DNA of 5,100 nucleotides, taken from positions 1 through 5,100 of the forward strand of contig CAMPJM010000345.1 in the NCBI GenBank assembly GCA_946886805.1, in the 5' to 3' direction. This document shows positions 1 through 5,100 of the stretch, piece after piece (within the stretch, counting starts at the first letter, position 1; every line of letters begins with the position of its first letter). The notes under the pieces are model-generated. The model worked only from the letters and a program-made list of their open reading frames with translations. It did not search any database and was not told the origin of the DNA. Origin of the DNA: an uncultured Flammeovirgaceae bacterium (GTDB lineage Bacteria > Bacteroidota > Bacteroidia > Cytophagales > Cyclobacteriaceae). Made by a program: the position numbers and the translations under genes.

Positions 1-1005
1 GTCTGCAATATCACGTGTTCGGAATCCTGCTTTTAAAACCTGATCTACAGCACTGATAACAGCTTCGGATTCTTTTTTCATTCCAAATGAGATATCCAAT
101 AATAGAGCGGCGGAAAGTATCGAAGCCAATGGATTAGCCAATCCTTTACCGGTAATATCATGGGCAGAACCGTGAATAGGCTCATAAACCCCTGTACCAT
201 CTCCAATAGAGGCAGAAGCCAACATACCCATTGATCCGGCAATCTGGGAAGCTTCATCGGTTAAAATATCACCAAATAAATTTGCTGTAACCACTACATC
301 AAATCTTCGGGGATCTTTAATCAACAACATGGCTGTGGCATCCACAAACTGATGTTCAACTTCTACATCAGGATATTCAGGAGCCAATTTTTGGATCACT
401 TCCCTCCACAAACGGCTGGTTTCCAAAACATTTGCCTTATCAACAGAGCATAATTTCTTACGACGTGTCCTGGCTGCTTCAAATGCTTTGCGAGCAATTC
501 GCTCTACTTCAAACCTGCTATATTCAGCAATATCGTAAGCAGTATCACCATCATTTTTTCGACCTTTTTCACCAAAATAGATGTCTCCGGTTAGTTCTCT
601 GAAAAACAAAATATCAGCGCCTTTTAAAACTTCTGCTTTAATACTGGAAGCACTTAGCAGCTCATCAAATAGCTTAATCGGTCGAAGGTTTGCATACAAA
701 CCAAGCTCTTTCCTCATTTTCAACAATCCTTGTTCCGGACGAACTTTCGCAGATGGATCATTATCGTATTTTGGATGTCCTACCGCACCAAAAAGAACGG
801 CATCAGCACTTTTCATCTTTGCCAATGATTCCTCTGGCAAGGGATTTCCGGTGGCCTCTATCGCTACGTGACCCATCAAAGCTTCATCATATGTAAACTC
901 ATGATTGAATTTATCCGCAATTCTATCCAATACTTTTTTCCCAACAGCAGTTACTTCCTGCCCAATTCCGTCACCAGGAACAATAAGAATGTGTTTTTTA
1001 GCCAT
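1..1005 (-). CDS. leuB: 3-isopropylmalate dehydrogenase LeuB (C-terminus cut by window edge)
   Basis: This cytoplasmic NAD-dependent enzyme oxidises and decarboxylates 3-isopropylmalate to 2-oxoisocaproate in leucine synthesis. The family can also convert beta-methyl-D-malate to 2-oxobutyrate in the citramalate route to isoleucine. The reading frame is open from the ATG at 1005 to the left edge, giving 335 codons of a usual 350-370, so only a short C-terminal piece is missing. Visible motifs are GDGIG at residues 11-15, the [16 protein letters not shown] substrate region, RELTG at 136-140 followed by catalytic Tyr143, SVDKANVLE with catalytic Lys190, and metal-binding Asp222, Asp246 and Asp250. 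HGSAHD at 278-283 carries Asp283, the NAD-selecting aspartate. The spacing matches the Thermus enzyme (Y139, K185, D217, D241, D245, D278) with a 4-5 residue shift. Gln16 and His282 stand where many homologues have Pro. There is no Shine-Dalgarno sequence before the start. A 155-bp repeat-bearing gap separates it from the upstream synthase gene, but strand and pathway still place it as the operon's last visible gene. Confidence 0.96.
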   Translation of the reverse strand, partial: MAKKHILIVPGDGIGQEVTAVGKKVLDRIADKFNHEFTYDEALMGHVAIEATGNPLPEESLAKMKSADAVLFGAVGHPKYDNDPSAKVRPEQGLLKMRKELGLYANLRPIKLFDELLSASSIKAEVLKGADILFFRELTGDIYFGEKGRKNDGDTAYDIAEYSRFEVERIARKAFEAARTRRKKLCSVDKANVLETSRLWREVIQKLAPEYPDVEVEHQFVDATAMLLIKDPRRFDVVVTANLFGDILTDEASQIAGSMGMLASASIGDGTGVYEPIHGSAHDITGKGLANPLASILSAALLLDISFGMKKESEAVISAVDQVLKAGFRTRDIAD

Positions 1006-1017
1006 ATTTAAAAATTA

Positions 1018-1152
1018 GTTGGAAGTGGGAAGATGGAAGGTAGAAGATCTTTTTTAGCTTCCCTTTCTCACTCTCATAAACAATTTATTTTAGTAAAATT
1101 TTATTGGAGAAGATCTTAGTAGTAGAAATAACTTCAAACTTCCCACTTCAAT
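1018..1152. repeat. Intergenic nested inverted-repeat element between the synthase gene and leuB
   Basis: The gap between the two genes is dominated by one imperfect palindrome. An 11-bp perfect outer arm, GAAGTGGGAAG at 1022-1032, is matched by CTTCCCACTTC at 1139-1149. The similarity continues imperfectly on the inner side: TTG-GAAG-like sequence on the left and CTTC at 1132-1135 on the right. An inner self-complementary AAGATCTT occurs at 1044-1051 and again at 1110-1117, so the inner copies can pair in register with the outer arms. The loop of about 56 nt is AT-rich. The element lies wholly between the leuB start and the synthase stop and encodes no protein. As mRNA it could fold into a long interrupted stem between two cistrons. 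I infer, but cannot show, that it is an interspersed intergenic repeat; the purine-rich GGAAG-GGAAG composition is suggestive. There is no T-tract after a stem, so it does not look like an intrinsic terminator. Confidence 0.6.
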
Positions 1153-1160
1153 CTTCCCGC

Positions 1161-2702
1161 TTAAATCAAATTCAGCATCTTTTCCGTGGCTTTTATAGCT
1201 GCCACTGTCTGGTCACTATCGAGCCCCCTTGTTTTAAACTCCTTTTGATTATACGACCAGGTGATAATCGTCTCGCACAAAGCATCAGATTTACCTCCAG
1301 GCGGTATTCTTACCGCATAATCCACCAGTACTGGTAAAATCGTCTTCTTTTGCTTATAGACTTTTTTCAAAGCATTCATAAAAGCGTCATATTGACCATC
1401 TCCCTGAGCATTTTCCTCTACCGACTCACCCTCTATACAAATGTCCAAAGTAACGGAAGGCTTCAGATTTTTAGAGTGGGTCAAAACGTAATTTTTGATT
1501 TGTACCTTCTGCTCTATTATAGCATTGCTGTCAAGAATGTCGGAAATAATATAAGGAAGATCAGCAGGTGTCACTACTTCTTTTCTATCCCCTAATTCAA
1601 TTACTCGCTGCGTTACCTTTTTGAGCTCTTCATCTGATAATTGTATGCCCAGTTGAAGCAGATTGTTCTCAATATTCGCTTTTCCGCTGGTTTTACCTAA
1701 TGCGTACATCCTTTGCCTGCCAAATCTTTCTGGGATAAGGTCATTAAAGTAAAGCTTATTCTTTTTATCACCATCTGCGTGAATACCAGCAGTTTGTGTA
1801 AAAACATTTTCACCAATTACTGGCTTGTTTGCCGGAATTCTAAATCCTGAAAACGTCTCCACCAGTTTGCTGACCGCATACAACGCCTTTTCGTTTACGG
1901 AGGTTTTTACTTCTTTTACATAATCTTTCAACACAGTAACTGCACTTGATAATGGTGCGTTTCCAGCTCTTTCACCCATCCCATTTATGGTAAGGTGCAA
2001 CCCATGGGCCCCGGCTTTTGTTGCTTCCAATACATTGGCAATACTCAGGTCATAATCATTATGCGCATGAAAATCGAAATGCAGTTCAGGATATCTTTCC
2101 ACCAACTCGGTAATATATTCAAAGGTCTCTGATGGAGATAATATCCCAAGGGTATCAGGGAGCATCACCCTTTTAATAGGCTGATGTTTGAGGAAATCGA
2201 GGTATTGCAATACGTATCCCTTGGAATTTCGCATCCCATTACTCCAATCTTCCAAGTATATATTGCATTGCAGTCCTTTTTTGTTTGCCGATGCAACTAC
2301 CTGTGCTATATCGTCAAAATGTTCTTCGGGTTTTTTCTTTAGTTGATGGGTAAGGTGGTTCAAAGACCCCTTTGTGAGCAGATTCATCACTTTTGCTCCC
2401 GCATCGAGCATCCATTTAATAGACACTTCTTTGTCAAGAAAAGTAAGAACTTCTACTTTATCCAAAAATCCATTCTCAGCGGCCCATTCGGTGATCTTTT
2501 TAACAGCCTTAAATTCACCATCCGAAACCCGTGCAGAAGCTACTTCTATTCTATCTACTTTTACTTCTGTGAGCAAAAGCTTGGCGATGGTCAGTTTTTC
2601 CAACGCAGAAAACGACACCCCGCTGGTTTGTTCACCATCGCGAAGTGTTGTATCCATTACCTCGACATGCCGTTGTTTTTGTATTGCCCCGGAGACCGCC
2701 AT
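1161..2702 (-). CDS. cimA: 2-isopropylmalate synthase family enzyme (LeuA2 type), probable (R)-citramalate synthase
   Basis: This enzyme condenses acetyl-CoA with a 2-oxoacid. Annotation pipelines would probably call it 2-isopropylmalate synthase, but the sequence fits citramalate synthase (pyruvate as acceptor) better. The 513 residues form an HMGL-like TIM barrel (about 12-285), a linker region (about 286-395) and a LeuA-type C-terminal regulatory/dimerisation domain (about 396-513). Catalytic features are TTLRDGEQ with Arg21 and Asp22, the HAH metal motif at 212-214, NGMGERAGN at 240-248, Glu151, Thr184 and AGIHADG containing His308. L86, L109 and Y149 align with Leu81, Leu104 and Tyr144 of the Leptospira enzyme, the residues reported to form its pyruvate pocket. 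The regulatory domain keeps GDGQYDAFMNAL (Tyr438, Asp439), and IPPGGKSDAL precedes the end. The ATG at 2702 was chosen because it lies 9 nt after leuD, suggesting translational coupling; the next Met is residue 16, right before the first catalytic motif. Family membership is nearly certain; substrate is inferred. Confidence 0.93.
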   Translation of the reverse strand: MAVSGAIQKQRHVEVMDTTLRDGEQTSGVSFSALEKLTIAKLLLTEVKVDRIEVASARVSDGEFKAVKKITEWAAENGFLDKVEVLTFLDKEVSIKWMLDAGAKVMNLLTKGSLNHLTHQLKKKPEEHFDDIAQVVASANKKGLQCNIYLEDWSNGMRNSKGYVLQYLDFLKHQPIKRVMLPDTLGILSPSETFEYITELVERYPELHFDFHAHNDYDLSIANVLEATKAGAHGLHLTINGMGERAGNAPLSSAVTVLKDYVKEVKTSVNEKALYAVSKLVETFSGFRIPANKPVIGENVFTQTAGIHADGDKKNKLYFNDLIPERFGRQRMYALGKTSGKANIENNLLQLGIQLSDEELKKVTQRVIELGDRKEVVTPADLPYIISDILDSNAIIEQKVQIKNYVLTHSKNLKPSVTLDICIEGESVEENAQGDGQYDAFMNALKKVYKQKKTILPVLVDYAVRIPPGGKSDALCETIITWSYNQKEFKTRGLDSDQTVAAIKATEKMLNLI

Positions 2703-2711
2703 TTAGCTCGA

Positions 2712-3308
2712 TTAAACTGCTTTCGTCTCTACAAATGAATGTATTTCATCTTTCATGGATCTCAGATAATCTATATCGTCAAACCCATTCAGCAGGTTAT
2801 TTTTTTTGTAACCATTGATGTTAAAAGACTCCTTCTCCCCTGTAGCGGAAATGGTGATGGTTTGCGCAGGCAAATCAACTTCAAATTCAGCCTTTGGATC
2901 AGCTTCAATTGCAGTAAATATTTTATCTAAAAATTCTGGAGTAACCTGCACCGGTAAAACTCCAACATTGATGGAGTTATTTTTAAAGATATCAGCAAAA
3001 AAACTTGAAACTACCACTCTGAATCCATAATCATAGATAGCCCAGGCAGCGTGCTCGCGGCTACTTCCGCTACCAAAGTTTTTTCCGCCAACAAGAATTT
3101 TTCCCGAATAAAGTGGGTTATTGAGGATAAAGTCTTGCTTAGGAGTATTGTCGTTATTATAGCGCCAATCTCTGAACAGATTGTCGCCAAAGCCTTCCCT
3201 TTTTGTTGCTTTTAAAAATCGGGCAGGAATGATCTGATCTGTGTCCACGTTTTCTATTGGTAAAGGGACTGCAGCACTTTTCAGGATGTTAAATTTATCG
3301 TAAGCCAT
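2712..3308 (-). CDS. leuD: 3-isopropylmalate dehydratase (isomerase) small subunit LeuD
   Basis: This is the small 'swivel' subunit of cytoplasmic isopropylmalate isomerase. With LeuC it moves the hydroxyl of 2-isopropylmalate to give 3-isopropylmalate through dehydration and rehydration; in citramalate pathways the same pair converts citramalate via citraconate to beta-methylmalate. The 198 residues match the usual length of about 200. Visible motifs are [14 protein letters not shown] at 20-33, the substrate-binding GSGSSREHA at 79-87, and the [21 protein letters not shown] segment that follows. [11 protein letters not shown] comes at about 110-120 and the C-terminal [11 protein letters not shown] is near residues 175-185. 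The ATG at 3308 lies 53 nt after the leuC stop in an A/T-rich gap without a Shine-Dalgarno sequence, typical of Bacteroidetes. The stop is 9 nt before the next start, so leuD and the synthase are almost certainly cotranscribed. No substitutions or breaks were seen. Confidence 0.97.
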   Translation of the reverse strand: MAYDKFNILKSAAVPLPIENVDTDQIIPARFLKATKREGFGDNLFRDWRYNNDNTPKQDFILNNPLYSGKILVGGKNFGSGSSREHAAWAIYDYGFRVVVSSFFADIFKNNSINVGVLPVQVTPEFLDKIFTAIEADPKAEFEVDLPAQTITISATGEKESFNINGYKKNNLLNGFDDIDYLRSMKDEIHSFVETKAV

Positions 3309-3361
3309 TATATTAATGTGTGAATGAGAAAATTATTTAATGAAACAATGCACCAGGTTCC

Positions 3362-4765
3362 CTACTCCATCAGGTCCCGGGGATCGGTAACGTGACCGGT
3401 GATTGCGGCTGCGGCTGCTACAAGTGGACTTGCAAGCAAAGTACGGCTTCCTGGGCCCTGACGTCCCTCAAAGTTTCTGTTGCTGGTACTGACTGCATAT
3501 TTTCCCGCAGGAATTTTATCGTCATTCATCGCAAGACATGCCGAACAACCAGGCTCTCTTAATAAAAATCCTGCTTCCGTTAGAATGTCCAGGATACCTT
3601 CTTCTTTAATTTGTTGTACTACCACGTGAGACCCCGGAACCACCCATGCGGTTACGTGGTCAGCCTTTTTCCTGCCTTTTATAATCGATGCAAAAGCCCT
3701 GAAATCTTCTATCCTTCCATTGGTGCAGCTTCCAATAAACACATAGTCTACTTTTTTGCCAATCATTTTTTCATCTTCTGCAAAGCCCATATAATTCAGA
3801 GACTTCTCGAAAGTTGATTTGCCACCATTTAAGCCTGCCTTTGGGATCAATTGGGAGATACCAATACCCATTCCCGGGTTGGTTCCGAAGGTAATCATCG
3901 GCTCAATCTCCGCAGCATCGTAAGTATATTCTACGTCAAATGTAACCCCTTCATCCGTTTTTAAAGTTTTCCAGTAAGCCAGTTGCTCATCCCAATCAGC
4001 ACCTTTTGGCGCTTTTTCCCTGCCTTTTATGTAGTTAAAAGTAGTATCATCAGGTGCAATCATCCCTCCTCTTGCTCCCATTTCAATGCTCATGTTGCAA
4101 ACAGTCATACGTCCTTCCATGCTCATGTTTTCAAATACATCGCCCGCATATTCTACAAAATAACCAGTAGCACCACTGGTAGATATTTTTGAAATTATAT
4201 AAAGAATTACATCTTTCGGAGTCACACCCTTACCTAATTCGCCATTCACATTAATGCGCATTTTCAAAGGCTTTGGCTGCATAATACATTGCGATGCCAA
4301 TACCATCTCAACTTCAGACGTACCAATGCCAAAAGCAATAGCACCAAAAGCACCATGAGTAGAAGTATGCGAATCACCACACACAATGGTCATTCCAGGC
4401 AGTGTTATTCCATTCTCAGGTCCAACTACGTGAACAATACCGTTTTTAGGGTTACCAAGTCCCCAATGTGAAATACCATATTTCGCAGAATTTTGCTCTA
4501 AAGCCTGTAATTGGTTTGCAGATAAAGGATCCTGGACCGGTAAATGCTGATTAATAGTAGGAGTGTTGTGATCCGCCGTAGCAAAAGTACGCTCTGGATA
4601 TAATACCTTCAGTCCGCGGCTTTCCAGTCCGCCAAATGCGACAGGACTTGTCACTTCATGGATAAAATGCCTATCGATAAAAAATACATCAGGACCGTCT
4701 TCAATCTTCTTTACCACATGGGAATCCCATACTTTATCAAACAATGTACTTGGCTTATTGCTCAT
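3362..4765 (-). CDS. leuC: 3-isopropylmalate dehydratase (isomerase) large subunit LeuC
   Basis: This is the aconitase-fold large subunit of isopropylmalate isomerase. It carries the [4Fe-4S] cluster and pairs with the LeuD encoded next to it. The 467 residues are the family's normal length. The three cluster ligands are at their canonical positions: Cys347 in [12 protein letters not shown], and Cys407 and Cys410 in PGCSACLAM. Other hallmarks are [10 protein letters not shown] at 61-70, [14 protein letters not shown] at 129-142 followed by [14 protein letters not shown], and [12 protein letters not shown] near 426-436. The C-terminus ends in [12 protein letters not shown]. There is no signal peptide or membrane segment, as expected for a cytosolic enzyme. 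The ATG at 4765 is supported by the family-like N-terminus ([12 protein letters not shown]). It is preceded by an A-rich stretch (AAAAAAATAAAAG on the coding strand) instead of a Shine-Dalgarno sequence. It is the first clear gene of the operon, with a leader and candidate promoter upstream. Confidence 0.97.
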   Translation of the reverse strand: MSNKPSTLFDKVWDSHVVKKIEDGPDVFFIDRHFIHEVTSPVAFGGLESRGLKVLYPERTFATADHNTPTINQHLPVQDPLSANQLQALEQNSAKYGISHWGLGNPKNGIVHVVGPENGITLPGMTIVCGDSHTSTHGAFGAIAFGIGTSEVEMVLASQCIMQPKPLKMRINVNGELGKGVTPKDVILYIISKISTSGATGYFVEYAGDVFENMSMEGRMTVCNMSIEMGARGGMIAPDDTTFNYIKGREKAPKGADWDEQLAYWKTLKTDEGVTFDVEYTYDAAEIEPMITFGTNPGMGIGISQLIPKAGLNGGKSTFEKSLNYMGFAEDEKMIGKKVDYVFIGSCTNGRIEDFRAFASIIKGRKKADHVTAWVVPGSHVVVQQIKEEGILDILTEAGFLLREPGCSACLAMNDDKIPAGKYAVSTSNRNFEGRQGPGSRTLLASPLVAAAAAITGHVTDPRDLME

Positions 4766-4872
4766 CTTTTATTTTTTTGAATACTAACTTATTTACATAA
4801 CATCATCATGATTAAAATCAATCCAACATGTGTAAATAGAATTTTCACTAAATTAACATTTAATATTTTATT
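4766..4872 (-). promoter_or_regulatory. AT-rich 5' leader of the leuC operon with three minimal ATG-Leu reading frames
   Basis: If transcription starts just after the TATATTTG box, the mRNA has an untranslated leader of about 107-112 nt. It contains three tiny open frames on the coding strand: 4848-4859 (M-L-I-stop), 4818-4829 (M-L-D-stop) and 4789-4809 (M-M-M-L-C-K-stop). In each, a leucine codon (TTA, TTG, TTA) directly follows the last ATG. Two short inverted repeats are present: ATTAA-ATG-TTAAT at 4852-4864 and TGATT/AATCA arms at 4809-4820. There is no run of leucine codons, no strong stem and no T-tract, so a classical attenuator is not visible. Any regulatory role is speculation; in AT-rich sequence these features may be chance. 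Confidence 0.35.
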
Positions 4873-4878
4873 GGGATG

Positions 4879-4886
4879 CAAATATA
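4879..4886 (-). promoter_or_regulatory. Candidate Bacteroidetes-type promoter -7 box (TATATTTG) for the leuC operon
   Basis: On the minus strand the sequence reads TATATTTG, a full match to the Bacteroidetes housekeeping -7 consensus TAnnTTTG. It lies 114 nt upstream of the leuC start, in otherwise non-coding AT-rich sequence, and points toward leuC. The expected -33 element (TTG/TTTG) is not clean: at the right distance there is only CTGTTTTTT (about 4901-4909). The transcription start would be near 4870-4877. The -7 match is seen directly; promoter function is inferred from position and orientation. Confidence 0.5.
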
Positions 4887-5045
4887 CGGAACAGAAAGCT
4901 AAAAAACAGTCTTCTAACAGAATAAAAAGTCAGGTGCAAATGTGGACTAATCAGATTTTCTAATGAAAAAGAATCCTCAAATGGAAATTGAATATGGTTT
5001 AGCGAATAAGAAATGAGGGGTATCTACTTTTTATTTGCTGATTCC
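4887..5045. other. Intergenic region upstream of the leuC promoter, no gene seen
   Basis: This stretch is AT-rich and interrupted by stops in all frames I read, with no tRNA-like or strong hairpin structure. A weak imperfect inverted repeat (GGGTATC near 5018-5024 against GATTCCC near 5040-5046) could form a poor stem, but it lacks the stem strength and T-tract of a terminator. On the minus strand a CACATTTG sequence occurs near 4940, one mismatch from the -7 consensus. Nothing here can be assigned with confidence. Confidence 0.5.
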
Positions 5046-5099
5046 CTACTTAAGTAAAGCTTGATGCAAAACTGCCGTCGCAATAACCTCCGGTAGCTG
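5046..5099 (-). CDS. Possible C-terminal tail of an upstream unidentified gene
   Basis: The frame entering from the right edge reads 17 codons to a TAG stop at 5048-5046: QLPEVIATAVLHQALLK. It has an alpha-helical, protein-like composition, and this piece is more GC-rich than the intergenic DNA next to it, which is why I list it. The other two minus frames also run to stops (TAA and a later TAG), and all plus frames contain stops here, so this is a choice by composition only. The fragment is too short to identify. If real, the gene is oriented like the leu operon and ends about 280 nt before leuC. Confidence 0.3.
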   Translation of the reverse strand, partial: QLPEVIATAVLHQALLK

Positions 5100-5100
5100 T

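Noticed and set aside
1006..1160. A separate promoter for leuB in the large gap
   Set aside because: No TAnnTTTG match with a partner element was found on the minus strand; the closest (TAAATTG near 1080-1090) is poor.
2343..2738. A 131-codon plus-strand open frame opposite the synthase and leuD
   Set aside because: It lies antisense to two strongly conserved genes, spans their junction and reads as low-complexity, cysteine- and phenylalanine-rich sequence with no recognisable motif. The other plus-strand frames (for example 581-871, 2374-2706 and 3611-3817) are rejected for the same reason.
4766..4872. T-box or classical leucine attenuator in the leader
   Set aside because: No T-box core sequence, no run of leucine codons, and no terminator/antiterminator stems with a T-tract.
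5018..5046. Possible terminator stem (GGGTATC / GATTCCC) after the upstream gene tail
   Set aside because: Only seven pairs with a mismatch, a long loop and no T-tract on the relevant strand.
1..5100. An undescribed multi-gene system, mobile element or defence locus
   Set aside because: All long frames belong to one known biosynthetic pathway with intact motifs; no transposase, integrase, toxin-antitoxin, CRISPR repeat or RNA gene was seen.

Overview
The window is a branched-chain amino acid biosynthesis operon read on the minus strand. The gene order in transcription is leuC - leuD - an isopropylmalate/citramalate synthase gene - leuB, and leuB runs off the left edge. The organism is most likely a member of the Bacteroidetes. 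The reasons are the moderately AT-rich sequence, the lack of Shine-Dalgarno sequences before any of the four starts, a TATATTTG box matching the Bacteroidetes -7 consensus (TAnnTTTG) upstream of leuC, and the gene order and protein features. I cannot name a genus.

Layout from right to left (the direction of transcription). Positions 5100-4766 are almost non-coding: a possible 17-codon tail of an upstream gene (5046-5099), then a candidate promoter and an AT-rich leader of about 110 nt. leuC (4765-3362) and leuD (3308-2712) encode the large and small subunits of isopropylmalate isomerase. Nine bases after leuD comes a 513-residue enzyme of the LeuA superfamily (2702-1161). A 155-bp gap follows, filled largely by a nested inverted-repeat element (about 1018-1152). 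leuB (1005 to beyond 1) encodes 3-isopropylmalate dehydrogenase; 335 codons are visible and only the last stretch is missing.

The main point of interest is the synthase. Compared from memory with the structurally characterised (R)-citramalate synthase of Leptospira interrogans, it is very similar along its whole length. It also keeps the three hydrophobic residues reported to make that enzyme select pyruvate (Leu, Leu, Tyr; here L86, L109, Y149). If it is a citramalate synthase, the operon makes 2-oxobutyrate for isoleucine from pyruvate and acetyl-CoA, because LeuCD and LeuB also process citramalate and beta-methylmalate. The same LeuCDB enzymes would serve leucine only if a true LeuA is encoded elsewhere. 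No conventional leuA lies in this window.

Otherwise this is conserved housekeeping metabolism. All four proteins have intact catalytic motifs, with no frameshifts, mobile-element genes, CRISPR array or RNA genes visible. I see no evidence of an undescribed multi-gene system. The items worth checking are the synthase specificity, its altered regulatory pocket, the intergenic palindromic element and the leader of the operon.
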